DNA of 64,000 nucleotides from Cunninghamia lanceolata (taxonomy: Eukaryota > Streptophyta > Pinopsida > Cupressales > Cupressaceae): assembly GCA_027924645.1 (NCBI GenBank), contig BSBN01000213.1, positions 29,328,501-29,392,500 on the forward strand, in the 5' to 3' direction. The notes below the pieces were generated by a model, which saw nothing but the letters and a program-made list of their open reading frames with translations, did not search any database and was not told the origin of the DNA. This document shows positions 13,341 through 24,809 of the stretch, piece by piece (positions within the stretch are counted from its first letter, which is position 1; each line of letters begins with the position of its first letter). The translations under genes were made by a program, and so were the position numbers.

Positions 13341-13953
13341 TTAAGCTTCATAATACTTACTTGGAAAATCGAACTGTATCAGTTGCAGATGCTTTCCTCA
13401 GCTCCTATGCTTGCATACTGAACCAAATATTTCAATATTTCCCCTTTTAATCTACTCTGATAATTAATGGCAGCTTTCAAATCATCGGGGAAACATTAAA
13501 TTTGTTGCAACATATTACCTCGTGTCACCTCACCAAAACAATCATTTCATTTGAAGGATTTATTATTTCTTTATTTATCAGGTCTTTATTTATCGAGACC
13601 TCGTTATAGCTCAAATGGTGGTCTTGTCGAAATCCCCTCCTTTCAATATATGTGCATTTCCTTAATGTTTTCTTAATTATCAGCGTGTTCATTTTTTCGG
13701 GGAGACTGAATATGAACTCCCTTCGACACTTCGAAATATCGGTCGTTCGGCAGGACATATCTCTAAGTCACCCCATCATGCCAAAATGGAATGTTACTTC
13801 TATATTTTGAAATCTCATCGATAGGTTCCTTTCCAGCCAGAATGTCAAAGAGACCTCAAAAAGATTCATCCTGACACTTTGATATCTTTGTCTCTTTGAA
13901 CTTGAAATACTTGTCAAGTGTTCATGTATGTGGATATTGATTTAATCGTTTTA

Positions 13954-13984
13954 TCGGTGTGACACATTAAAGGTGTCACACCGA
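13954..13984. repeat. perfect 12-bp inverted repeat with 7-nt loop
   Basis: TCGGTGTGACAC (13954-13965) and GTGTCACACCGA (13973-13984) are perfect inverted repeats separated by ATTAAAG. They lie about 230 bp inside the right end of the 4.95-kb element, in DNA rich in TCGG and CCGA. Confidence 0.85.
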
Positions 13985-14215
13985 CTTCCTGATCATCTTT
14001 TAACATTTTTCAAGGTGTCAAAGTGATTTTCGAAGAAGTCCTTTCAATATGTCGAAGGTTCTTCCATAAATACTAAGGCTTTGACACACCGTATATGAAT
14101 TTTTCGTGGGTCGAAGGCGGATATGGTGGGGACGCCGATTAAATAAATGAAAAGTACATGGCGGGAAATTGATCTTATGGGTGAATTCCTTAGGGTTCAA
14201 TTTTTTGTCCCAACA

Positions 14216-14936
14216 CATCCATCAATACACAAAGGATAGAGGAATTTTGTCAGATGTTGTAGTTGCAACTGCCCTATTAGACATGTATGCAAAATGTGGA
14301 AGCATAGACAAGGCACATGAATTGTTTGACATAATGCCTCAAAGAAATGTGGTCTCATGGACTGCAATGATTGTAGGCTATGCACAAAATGGATTTGTTG
14401 AAAAGGCTTCATAAATTTTAAAGAAAATGCAATTGGCTGGTGTAAAGCCAAATTCAACAACCTTTGCCACCATCCTCCCTGCCTGTGTCAAAATGGGAGC
14501 TTTGGAATAGGGTATGGACATCCATCAATACATAAAGGATAGAGGAATTTTGTCAGATGTTGTAGTTGTAGTTGCCTTGTTAGACATGTATGCAAAATGT
14601 GGAAGCATAGACAAGGCACATGAATTGTTTGACAAAATGCCTCAAAGAAATGTGGTCTCATGGACTGCAATGACTGCAGGATATGCACAAAATGGATTTG
14701 TTGAAAAGGCTTCAGAAATTTTAAAGCAAATGCAAAATTAGCTAGTGTAAAGCCAAATTCCACAACCTTTGCCAGCATCCTTCCTGCCTATGTCAAAATG
14801 GGAGCTTTGGAATAGGGTATGGACATCCATCAATACATAAAGGATAGAGGAATTTTTTTAGATGTTGTCGTATACAAAATGTGGAAGCATAGACAAGGCA
14901 CATGAACTGTTTGACAGAATGCCTCAAAGAAATGTG
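14216..14936 (+). pseudogene. PPR repeat array, part 2
   Basis: Continuation of the PPR array after the 4.95-kb insertion. The interrupted unit finishes at 14513, the next unit is 14514-14818 (305 bp, with a 2-bp insertion near 14735), and a last partial unit with an internal deletion near 14868 ends at 14936. The shared TAG recurs after GALE at both boundaries. The downstream break is at AAATGTG, where a poly-T/LINE-like sequence begins. Residues [20 protein letters not shown] and NVVSWTAM match part 1 closely. Confidence 0.85.
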
Positions 14937-16051
14937 TTTTTTGGTAAACACTACCAGATATGGGGTAGCTCCCTATATTAAAATATAAAAAAAAAGTTAC
15001 ATAGAAAGCTGAGGCATTACATCTAGTGATATATATAACCTATGCCTTCAGCAATATACACCATCCTAGCTATTACATTTTCATCAATCAGACCCGGGTT
15101 GGCTTCCAGGAATTTCAAAAACTCTCCTATACTATTTTCTTTCTCTACGCCCTATTTGTAGAGGGCCCAGGCTTTGTACAACTTCACCTTCTTCTTCTCC
15201 TCATTTAGGTTGAGGGTGGCAAGAGCAAATCCCTATTCAATATCCACTGCCACACCATCCATGGCAATCCTAGCCATGTCCATCAGATCTTCCCTCACCA
15301 ATCTCATCGCAGCTCTTAGCCCCCAGAGCCTTGCTCCCACAACCTGCACATAGTTCTGGAAAAAACATTCCAGCACTTGTCCATCATGTGTGTGCCCTCC
15401 TGACCAGAAACCAACCCCAATCACTTTCAAGATGGCCACTTTTTCTTCATCGGAGGCTTTGTTGAATAGGTACGCAATCTGTTTCCCTCTAGTTTCATCC
15501 TCCTCGCAGCGGCACTCCACTCTGAAATGCTGAGGCATCGCTTTGTTTGGACCATTCTTGAGAAAAAACAACATAATCTGCTTCAATCTCGCCTTAGCTT
15601 AAAACTTCCATGCACGGGATTTTGCCACCTATGGGAAGGTGGTACATTCACATTATTTGGACTGCCTCCATTTGCAAGTTCATTCTTAGAGTTTGCCATC
15701 GTATCCTGCTTGAGGATTCTCCTACTCCTACGATGGCCTCTTGTTTTATAGAAGCCTTGAGAGGCTTCATCAAAACCTATAGATCCCAAGGCTAGCAAAT
15801 GAGCGAATGGACTATGTCGAGCCTGCAACTGATTTGCACTTTAGCAGTACTTATGCGCTCATACTACCCACCTCCATCCTTGCCTTCAAGAGATTGATAT
15901 ATGACAAACCTTCCACTAGTAATTGATAGGAACATCCTTTCACTTTTGCAATAGTGGACAATTTCATGAGTCTCATGACATATGGTGCAATTAGGTATCT
16001 GTTGAGCAAGAGTATATGGCATTAATAGCTTGAGCTCCCACCACTAGATAG
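14937..16051 (-). mobile_element. LINE-like 3' fragment inserted in the PPR array
   Basis: Read on the minus strand, the sequence ends with TTTTTATATTTTAATATAGG, then CCATATCTGGTAGTGTTTAC, then an A-run at 14937-14942. This resembles 3' ends of plant LINEs or a retroposed transcript. The PPR unit is broken at the A-run. Its other end is hidden because a gypsy element inserted at 16051; the flank continues at 22945-22992. I see no reverse transcriptase and no clear target duplication, so the LINE assignment is an inference from the 3' end only. Confidence 0.4.
15233..15828 (-). pseudogene. unrecognised coding-like frames within the LINE-like fragment
   Basis: Two overlapping minus-strand frames (15828-15583 and 15586-15233) abut and may be one frameshifted gene. 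The second encodes a compact, normal-looking protein segment with ECRCEEDETRGKQIAYLFNK, SDEEKVAILKVIGVGFWSGG and GLRAAMRLVREDLMDMARIA, ending in a stop at 15233. Composition is unlike random translation. I do not recognise the domain. It could be the 3' end of a transcript carried by retroposition. Confidence 0.35.
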
Positions 16052-16942
16052 TGATGAGGGGGGTAAACCATAAAGCACATAACAACAGAAAGCACACAAC
16101 AACAGAAATGACACACAAAAAATATAATATTTCTTTATTGATTTGGACAACTTATTACATTACAGAAGCTCAATTACAATAAGAGGAATCAATCCTCCAC
16201 AGGCTACAACACACTACAACTACACATCACCGGGCTCTAGAATCTTTTGCCTTATGTAACCCCAAATCAGCTAGGGTTTCTATTTTCCCCCTATTCTTGA
16301 CTCTAGACTTTCCCCCATAACTCTCCTCCTACCCAGGGTTCCCAAAATAGTCATAAATAGCACTTTTTGGTGGCCTCTAGCTAAATTTTGAAATTTGCAA
16401 CTCCCTTCAAAAGTAGGTCAACTTTCGGGAAGCATAACTTTTGATTTGGGTGTCCGATTGACGAACCGTTTTAAGCGCCGGAAAGCTTGCGATGTGAACT
16501 ATCACACAAGAAATTTGTAAGCAGATTTTTGTCAACTTTTTGGGACATTATGGGACGTTTTAGTGCCTCATATTTCATTTCAAAAAATTTTAGGGGCTTT
16601 TCAGAAAACAAAAACTTTAATATCTTTTAGCTCACAAATGATCTTTGCCTGATTCCTTCGCCAAAGGTCTTATATTTCTATTATGAAGCTTTTTGTAAGT
16701 TTTTGCTTCAATCTGTGCCCAAATACAAACTTTCCTTAAATGGCAGGTAAACTTTCCAAAACTGGCAGTTTACTATTTTTAGCAGTTTTGGAAAAACTGA
16801 AAGTCCTACATCATTATTCAAGAGATTATGGAATTAGAAATACTAATTATGGAAAGAAATGAAAAAAATTGTAATGATTTTGAAGCAACATCTTTTTGGG
16901 TGATGCAAGATTGCCCTTACACCACTGGATGCTCCTGCATCA
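16052..16942 (-). repeat. 3' LTR of the gypsy chromovirus
   Basis: Direct copy of 22072-22944, bounded by TGATGAGG and CCTGCATCA (TG...CA). It contains a CAATAAAG-type poly(A) signal on the minus strand near 16130. Confidence 0.9.
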
Positions 16943-17542
16943 GACACCCAGGGTAATTTGAGAAGTGACCCTGTCACGTCTCAGGTGTTTGTTTGAGGAA
17001 AACTAAAATGATCAACCTCTACCTTAGACAACCAACAAGAATCTTCAATAGGCCTCATATTTCATTTCAAAAAAATTTAGGGGCTTTTTGGAAAACAAAA
17101 ACTTTAATATCTTTCAACTCACAAATGATCTTTGCCTGATTCCTTCGCCAAAGGTCTTATATTTCTATTATGAAGCTTTTTGTAAGTTTTTGCTTCTTCA
17201 ATTTGTGCCCAAATACAAACTTTTCTAAAATGGCAGGTAAACTTTCCAAAACTGGCAGTTTACTATTTTTAGCAGTTTTGGAAAAATTGAAAGTCCTACA
17301 TCATTATTCAAGAGATTATGGAATTAGAAATACTAATTATGGAAAGAAATGAAAAAAATTGTAATGATTTTGAAGCAACATCTTTTTGGGTGATGCAAGA
17401 TTGCCCTTACACCACTGGATGCTCCTGCATCAGACACCCAGGGTAATTTGAGAAGTGACCCTGTCACGTCTCAGGTGTTTGTTTGAGGAAAACCAAAATG
17501 ATCAACCTCTACCTTAGACAACCAACAAGAATCTTCAATAGG
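16566..17542. repeat. tandem duplication (487/490 bp) across the internal/3' LTR junction
   Basis: 16566-17052 and 17053-17542 are near-identical copies; the second has a 3-bp CTT insertion. Each holds part of the LTR plus about 110 bp of internal sequence. The duplication therefore covers the end of the chromodomain coding region and the first part of U3. Confidence 0.9.
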
Positions 17543-18895
17543 CCTTCCTTTCCATTTCACTAAATATTCTTCATATTTCCTATTCCGAGTACTTCTTCCC
17601 ACATGGCTATCCAAGATCTCTTCTATCTCCTCCGTTGAAGTAGATGCCGGAATACTCCACTGTTCTTCTGTTGGTCCATCCTTTGTTCCACCTTCATGAT
17701 ATTCTAATAAATCAGTAATGTTGAAAACAGGAGAAATATTTATCCCACTCGATAGCTCTACCTCATATGCATTTCTTAAATCATGCTTCTTCAGGATTCT
17801 GCATGGTCCAAATTTCTTCATTTTTAACTTATTGTATGTTCCAATTGGGAACCTTTCTTTTCTCAAGTGAACCATGACTTCATCTCCTACCTGGAACTCC
17901 TTATATCTCTTCTTATTATTTTCTTTAGCCTTGTACTAAATATTCATCTTATTAATGTACTTTCTCACCTCTTCATGCAAATTCTTCATGTGTTCTACAA
18001 AGCTTTCAACCTCGACACTTGTCTTTTCTCCTTTGACCAGATTCCTTAACTCTGAAGCATTTCTTGGACTATTCCCATATACAATCTAGAATGGTGATTT
18101 ACCAATACTCCTATTGATAGAATTGTTGTAAGCAAATTCTGCTTGTGATAAAATCAAATCCCATCCCTTGGGCTTATCTCCTACTAAGCATTGTAGCAGG
18201 TTACTCAAACTCCTATTCACCACTTTGGTCTATCCATCAGTCTATGGATGGTGTGCAGAACTGAACTTCAAATCTATCTTCAACTTCTTCCACAATGTCC
18301 TCCAGAAATAACTAACAAACTTGGTATCTCGATCTGAAACTATACTCTTTGGTAGATCGTGTAATCTCACCACCTCCCTAAAAAATAACTCTGCAATATG
18401 AACAGCATCATTAGTCTTCTTGCAAGGAATAAAATGTGCCATCTTCAAGAATCTGTCCACCACCACAAAAATGGAATCATGTCCTCTCTGTGTCCTTGGT
18501 AAACCAAGAACAAAATCCATACTAATATCATCCCATGGCTTCTTTGGTACAGGTAATGGCTGATATAGCCCTATATTCTGACTTGTTCCTTTTGCCATGT
18601 GACACACTCTGCAACTCTGCATAAATTTCCTCACATATTGCTACAACTGTGGCCAATAATAATTTTCACCAACAATAGCAATGGTCTTATCTTGACTAAA
18701 GTGTCCAGCCAATCCTCCACTATGCTTCTCCTTAATCAGCTTCTCTCTCATGGAACTCCTCAGAATGCACAGTTGGCTTCCTTTAAACAACATGCCATCT
18801 TGGATTATGAAATCCAACCATTTTGTCCTATCCAAAGTAACAGGCTCCAGGCAAGCTTTCCAAGCCTCTACAAAATCTAGATCTTTAGGATACAA
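17471..18895 (-). pseudogene. gypsy integrase and chromodomain
   Basis: One minus-strand frame runs from 18895 to 17471, interrupted only by in-frame stops such as TAG after QL near 18640 and twice in HHP-stop-TDG-stop-T near 18230-18245. The order is an HHCC zinc finger ([23 protein letters not shown]), the integrase core (first Asp in [11 protein letters not shown], second in SDRDTKF), the C-terminal linker and a chromodomain with YLVKWKG and SCWL (about 17600-17510). Chromodomains direct integration to particular chromatin. The stops sit where Gln is expected in relatives. Confidence 0.88.
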
Positions 18896-20702
18896 ACTTT
18901 TGGCTCATCGAACCCAACAACCTCTATCTTCATTTCTGTCAACAAATTTTGCCTTCTGCTCAAGGCATCTACAACTTTGTTGGACTTCCCACTTCTATGC
19001 TTCAAAACAAAGGTATAACTCTGTAAAAACTCAACCCATTTTAAATGCCTTTGATTCAACTTTCCTTGACAATTAAGATACTGTAAAGCCTGATGATCCG
19101 TATATAAAACAAACTCTTTTGGCAACAAATAATGTCTCCATTTCTTCAAAGCCTGAACTATTGCATAAAATTCTTGATCATAAATATAATACTTTTTCTT
19201 GGCATCATTAAACTTATCACTAAAATAGGTAATGGGATTACCTTCTTGACTCAAAACAACTCCTATAGCACTGCCACTAGCATCACAATCTACCTGAAAT
19301 ACCTTATTGAAATCTTGAAGTGCCAAATTAGGTTGCTCTGTTACTTTCTACTTCAATGCATCAAAGCTTTTGTCTACTCCTTTAGTCCATCTAAACTCTT
19401 TTCTATCCCCTCTCATTGTCTCAATTAGGGGTGCACAAATGCTACTAAAATTTTTGATAAACTTTTTGTAAAAACTTGCCAAACCATGAAAAGATCGTAC
19501 CTCTATGGCACTCCTTGGCGTAGGTCATTCAATGATAGCCTCACCTTCTTTGGGTCTATCTTAAGACCTTCCTCTGAGACAACAAATCCTAGGTATACCA
19601 ACTCCTTTGCAAAACTACATTTCTTCAGATTGATCAACTTCTCCTCCCTCAGCTTCTCAAAAACTCTTCTGATATACATCATATGCTCATCCCAAGTCTT
19701 ACTAAAAATCAAAATATCATCTAAATAAACAATAACAAAACTTCCCAAAAATTCTTTCAATACCTCATTCATGAGCTGCATGAATGTGTTCGGTGCATTG
19801 GTTAGCCCAAATGGCATGACTAACCACTCATACAAACCCTCCATTGTCTTGAAGGCTGTCTTCCATTCATCTTCTTCTCTAATTCAGATCTGGTGATACC
19901 CACTCTTTAGGTCAATCTTCATGAAGTACTTGGCTCCACTCAAACAATCCATTATGTCATCCATTCTTGGCAATGGAAATTTGTACTTGATCATGATCTT
20001 ATTTATGGCTCAAGAATCTATACACATTCTCCACTCTCCATCTTTCTTTGGTGCTAGTACTGTAGGTACCACACATGGACATAGGCTCTCCCTTATCAAT
20101 CCCTTTCTCAATAGCTCCTGAACTTGTCTATTCAGTTCTTCATTCTCTACAGGGATCATTCTATGGGCTGCCTTGTTTGGCAAACTGCCTCTTGGTATCA
20201 AATCCATTTGATGGCTTATCTTCTTTACTGGTGGTAAACCTTTTGGTACATTATTAGAGATAATGTACTGAAATTCTTCCAACATATCTAAAACTTCTGC
20301 TAATACATCTTCACATTCCTCTTGACTAATCTTAGGAATCAATGCAAAGCAATGACACTCATGCTTCATACCCTTCAAAAATTTCCTACCATCTACCAAG
20401 CAAATTCTGGCAGTACTACATACCTTTTTTTCCACCTCCTTCAAGGGCTTCAACTTATGATGAACTCCATCCTTTGTTAGGGAATATGTGTTTGCATGGC
20501 CATCATGGACAACGCTCCTATCATACTGCCACGGCCTCCCCAATAGCATATGACCTACATCCATCGGTATGATATCACACAACACCTCTTCATGGTAATA
20601 CCCAATCTTGAACTTCACTAAACACTGCTCATTGACCAAAGCTCTATGGTCCTTTTGCAACCATGCAATCTGATATGGATGTGGATGCTTTCTTCTTGTC
20701 AA
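18877..20702 (-). pseudogene. gypsy reverse transcriptase and RNase H
   Basis: Minus-strand frames 20702-20010 (with LLGRPWQYD and the start of the RT domain), 19844-19503 (catalytic YLDDILIFS) and 19326-18877 (RNase H with DASGSAIG, QEFYAIVQALKKWRHYL, TDHQAL) are consecutive parts of pol separated by frameshifts or stops. The products would copy element RNA into DNA and remove the RNA strand. The breaks make this copy unable to encode the enzyme. Confidence 0.88.
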
Positions 20703-21982
20703 CCATCTCCTCTAAAACAAGATTGTCAGTACTTCCACTGTCAATAATAATATCACAACACTTACCTTCACATTTGCACCTTGTACGGAATGAACTCTTC
20801 CTCTGATTGGGTTCTTTCTCCTCATTCAACAAAGTTCTTCTGACAACTAGGGTTTCTCCCCTTTCATCATCCTTAGAACGCTCAGATTGTGCATCTTCAT
20901 TTACATGTGCAACTATTGCATTACCTTCAGGTCTTCTATTTGTCCTTCCTTGATGTTGTGGACACTCGTATGCTTGATTCCCTTTTCTCCACATTGGAAA
21001 CAGGTTCCTCTAAAACCTCCTCTTCCGGATCCTTGCCCAGGTCGGTCTCTTCCTCTTCCTCTTTGCTCACCATTGTTCTGGTCACAAGGGCGGTAGGCAT
21101 TATCTCCTCTCTGATTTGAACTGGTGCCAGCTTCTTCACAACTTTTCTTTTGTTCTTCATTATGGCCTCCATAGGGTCTTCCACCAGTCCTTCTACCTTG
21201 ACCTCTTCTCCTTTGCTTGCTATCAAATCTTTTATTCAACTTCTCTTCCACCTTCAGGGAAAACCGGTATGCATCTTCTATAGTGGTCATTCTGACCAGG
21301 CTTATCCCCTCTTGAATACTTGGCCTCAATCTATTAATGTAATGGGCTACCTTCTCCTTGTTGGCCTATGCATGTCCTGTCCTAATAGTAATCTTATAAA
21401 ACTCTTCCATATACTCCTTAAGAGACTTGTTACCTTGCTTCAGTCCTTGCAGCTTCTTCAGCAACTCCATCTCATAGTCTACAGGAATGAACTGCTTGTT
21501 CAGTTTCTCCACCATCTGATCCCATCTAGTGATATTTCCTTTTCCTCTTTTGTTCCTCTCTAATTGGTCCTCCTTCCACTAAATATTGGCATGACCCTTC
21601 AACTTTGTTTTTGCAAACTTAACCCAATTTGGGTCCTCCACATCTTATACTCAAAATACTCCTCCATGTCATTGATCCAATCAATAATCTGTTCTGAATT
21701 CAAATCTCCAGAATATGTAGAAACTTTGACCCTAGGCCTCTTTCCAATCTTAGAAATGGCCCTCAACAACCTAACTTCAGTAGGATCTCCTGCAGCTTCT
21801 TGTTCATCCTCAGATACCTCTTCTTCAGCTTCATCCTCGCTTTCTTCTCTTGTTCTCGGCTCAAACCCTCTTCGCAGCTCCTCTTGCAATGCATCAATTT
21901 GCCTTTGTAGGGCTCTAAAACCCTCTTCCATCAAAGAATTCCTCCCAATATGATTTCTTCGTGGAGGCATCTTGATTTCCAT
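20644..21982 (-). pseudogene. gypsy gag and protease
   Basis: Gag starts at 21982 (MEIKMPPRRNHIGR, acidic coiled region) and continues in another frame at 21329-20913, including an RG-rich stretch and the zinc knuckle CFQCGEKG. The rest of the knuckle (NQAYECP) lies in the next frame (20994-20644), so a frameshift near 20985 splits the CCHC motif. The protease motif IIIDSGSTDNLV follows at about 20750. The nucleocapsid and protease roles are those of the family; this copy is broken. Confidence 0.82.
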
Positions 21983-22057
21983 AGCAAACCCACAGCCTCA
22001 GGTCTTGGTGCAAACTACCTCATAGTCGGCGATCTCTCTACACACTCAAGAACCCTT

Positions 22058-22069
22058 GCTCTGATACCA
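22058..22069 (-). other. primer-binding site, tRNA-iMet
   Basis: The minus strand next to the 5' LTR reads TGGTATCAGAGC, the standard complement to the 3' end of initiator tRNA-Met, two bases from the LTR. Confidence 0.92.
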
Positions 22070-22071
22070 CT

Positions 22072-22944
22072 TGATGAGTGGGGTAAATCATAAAGCACAC
22101 AACAACAGAAATGGCACATAGAAAATAGAATATTTCTTTATTGATTTAGACAACTTATTACATTATAGAAGCTCAATTACAATAAGAGAAATCAATCTTC
22201 CATAGGCTACAACACACTACAGCTACACATCACCAGGCTCTGGAATCTTCTGCCTTTTGTAATCCCAAATCAACTAGGTTTTTTATTTTCCCCCTATTCT
22301 TGAGTCTACACTTTCCCCTTTAACTCCCCTCCTACCCAGGGTTCCCAAAATAGTCATAAATAGCACTTTTCGGCTGCTTCCAGCTAAATTTCAAAATTTG
22401 CAACTCCCTCCAAAAGTAGGTCAACTTTCGGGAAGCATAACTTTTGATCCGGGTGTCGGATTGATGAACCGTTTTAAGAACCAAAAAGATCGCGATGTGA
22501 ACTATCACACTAGAAATTAGTAAACGGATTTCTGTCAACTTTTTAGGATGTTATGGGATGTTTTAGTGCCTCATATCTCATTTTAAAAAATTTCAAGAGC
22601 TTTTCAGAAAACAAAAACTTTAATATCTTTCAGCTCACAAATGATCTTTGACTGAGTCCTTTGCCAAAGGTCTTATATTTTTGTTATGAATCTTTCTGTA
22701 AGTTTTTGCTTCAATCCGTGCCCAAATGCAAACTTTCCCAAAATGGTAGGTAAACTTTCGAAAACTGGCAGTTTGCTATTTTTAGCAGTTTTGGAAAAAC
22801 TAAAAGTCCTACATTATTATTCAAGATATTATGGAACCAGAAATACTAATTATGGAAAGAAATGAAAACAACTGTAATGATTTTGAAGCAACATCTTTTG
22901 GGTGATGCAAGATTGCCCTTACACCATTGGATGCTCCTGCATCA
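22072..22944 (-). repeat. 5' LTR of the gypsy chromovirus
   Basis: Begins TGATGAG, ends GCATCA and is followed by the GATAG target duplication. It matches 16052-16942 with many substitutions and small indels. Confidence 0.9.
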
Positions 22945-22992
22945 GATAGTTTGTAGTTGTATGCCCCTTAGTGTGGCATTTTGTTCATCATA

Positions 22993-23541
22993 AACAGAAA
23001 AGGATAGAGGAATTTTGTCAGATGTTGTAGTTGCAACTGCCTTGCTACACATGTATGAAAAATGTGGAAGCATAGACAAGGCACGCGAACTGTTTGACAA
23101 AATGCCTCAAAGAAATGTGGTCTCATGGACTGCAATGATTGCAGGATATACACAAAATATGGAATCATAGACAAAAAACGTGAATTGTTTGACATAATTC
23201 CTCAAAGAGATGTCATCTCATGGAATGCAATGATTGCAGGATATGCACAAAATGGATTTTGCAAGGATGCTCTCAAAATCTTTGAATTAATTAAGCACTC
23301 TGGAACATATCCTAACATTGTAAGCTTTGCTTGTATTGTAGGTGTATGCAGCCATGCAGGTTTAGTGAATGAGAGATGTACATACTTCAATCACATTTGT
23401 AACCCTTATTGCATTACACCTACAATTGATCATTATGTGTGCATGGTTGACCTCATTACCCATGTTGGCTATCTTGAAGATGCCCTAAACTTTATCTTTC
23501 TTTCTAAATCTCCAAATTTGCCCTATTCCCACTCACATTGA
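22993..23541 (+). pseudogene. PPR array, part 3, with the C-terminal PPR repeats
   Basis: The PPR pseudogene resumes after the nested insertions with AGGATAGAGG and DVVVATALL, then a shortened unit. From 23125 it reads [49 protein letters not shown] and DHYVCMVDLI up to a stop at 23541. These are the last P-L-S repeats and the post-repeat region typical of plant PPR proteins. The E/E+ and DYW regions are missing, so the original gene is truncated here. This terminal part is not in the 303-bp amplified unit. Confidence 0.85.
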
Positions 23542-23768
23542 AGGCCCGTGAGCAGTAATAGGGCTAACATTTTTTCTTTCTAAAATCGGCTGGATAAAGC
23601 CATATTGCTAACTTCATTTTTTTTTTCAAACAAAATAGACCTTTATCTTAAGGTTACTTATGACCCTTAAGATAAATAATTATTAAAAAAAAACTGTGCA
23701 TTCCTTAATGACATGTAAGAGAATTTAATCAACTGCTACTTAAAAACTCTTTAATGTTTCCGTCTAAT

Positions 23769-23800
23769 GGGTAAGTGCAAGAAGATGGGGGGACCAAAAA
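23769..23800 (+). repeat. left terminal inverted repeat
   Basis: GGGTAAGTGCAAGAAGATGG followed by GGGGACCAAAAA; inverted match at 47170-47200. Flanked on the left by TAAT. Confidence 0.65.
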
Positions 23801-24652
23801 GGGGTCTTACGTGGCCACTTTTTTTCTAAAATTAGGAAATACTAGCCTTGGATGAGAAATTGAGCATAGTTACACTCAAAATTTGGAGATGCAACCAAAA
23901 CAATGTTAATAGTGCTCCGAGGCTACTTTCTAAACTACTATTTTTTTTTAAAATGGCATAGATTAAGGGGTTCAAAAGAGGGAGCCACAGAAATTGGTGT
24001 TGTTTCTGTCAAAAAAACATAACATAGCATGTTTTGTGGCTCCCTCAAAAGGTCAACTTTTTTTTGGTATTTTTAAAATCGCTTCTGTGAGAAATTAGCT
24101 AATAACATGTAGTTTATGCCCGATTTTTCTAATAATTTTTTGAAGAATATTTGATTTTTTACTAATTTTCAAAATGGGCACATCCTAAAAAATAGAATTT
24201 CAGTCGTGCTACCCTTATAAATTTTGCAAACTAATTGAAAATCATTTTTTTCTTTTTTTAATATTTGTAGAATGGAGTCTAGTTTCTAAATATGTAATTT
24301 TTTTGAAATTTCAATGAATAGTTAATTGACAATGAAAAAAAGACCAAACAGTAGTTTTTGCCCAAAAACAGACACACAAACAAAATAAATTAAAGATGAA
24401 AGGCTTAACATTGTTAAAATGTGAAAAAAATCACATCGTCAAATAGTTAAGAGAAAGCCTAACATTACCCAGGTGTTCAATTTGTTTGACCTTGAAACAC
24501 GTGCAAAACCAAGGGTTAGCACGAATGAAATTATGTGAAATCTTGAAGAATATGGAAAAACACATCTGTGACTGTTCAAAAGGCATTCCAAGCCTTTGGG
24601 TTAGAAATCCAAAGCAAATCCCAAGGCCAAGGCTTGGGATTCCAAACGCAAG

Positions 24653-24777
24653 ACATAACGCGAGCGTGTTATAACGCGCTCGCGTTATGTTTTGCTTTGC
24701 ATTTTTCCTTTTCCGCAAGTTTGTTATTTGTCATGTTTTACATAATGCAAGCGCGTTATAACGCGCTCGCGTTATGT
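24653..24777. repeat. two CG-rich palindromes, left subterminal region
   Basis: ACATAACGCGAGCG (24653-24666) pairs perfectly with 24677-24690 around a 10-nt loop. A second palindrome, 24740-24755 with 24762-24777, has 16-bp arms and two mismatches, both C-to-T type at CpG. The shared core is CGCGAGCG / CGCTCGCG. They may be binding sites for the element's proteins; that is inferred from position. Confidence 0.75.
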
Positions 24778-24809
24778 TCCCCTTAAATTTTTTTCTGTTC
24801 AAGTCTATT

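Larger units (their letters stand above)
9266..14215 (-). mobile_element. 4.95-kb inserted element with TG...CA ends and 5-bp target duplication, class uncertain
   Basis: The PPR unit is interrupted exactly: CATCC at 9261-9265 precedes TGTTAGG, and CCAACA at the right end is followed by CATCC (14216-14220). Removing the insert with one CATCC restores a perfect 303-bp PPR unit, so this is a real insertion with a 5-bp target-site duplication. TG...CA ends and a 5-bp duplication are typical of LTR retrotransposons. However, I see no direct terminal repeats, no tRNA primer site and no gag or pol. Inside, on the minus strand, is one long decayed frame of unknown function. Possible explanations are a large retrotransposon derivative with very diverged LTRs, or another element class with short TGTTRGG inverted ends. 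Confidence 0.7.
16052..22944 (-). mobile_element. full-length Ty3/gypsy chromovirus (decayed)
   Basis: Complete LTR retrotransposon in minus orientation. The 5' LTR is 22072-22944, followed by a tRNA-iMet primer site, gag, protease, reverse transcriptase, RNase H, integrase, C-terminal chromodomain and the 3' LTR (16052-16942). GATAG duplicates the target at 16047-16051 and 22945-22949. The order PR-RT-RH-IN-chromodomain places it in the chromovirus branch of Ty3/gypsy. Coding is broken by several frameshifts and many stops, and the two LTRs (891 and 873 bp) differ clearly, so it is old and inactive. A tandem duplication lies at the 3' LTR junction. Confidence 0.93.
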
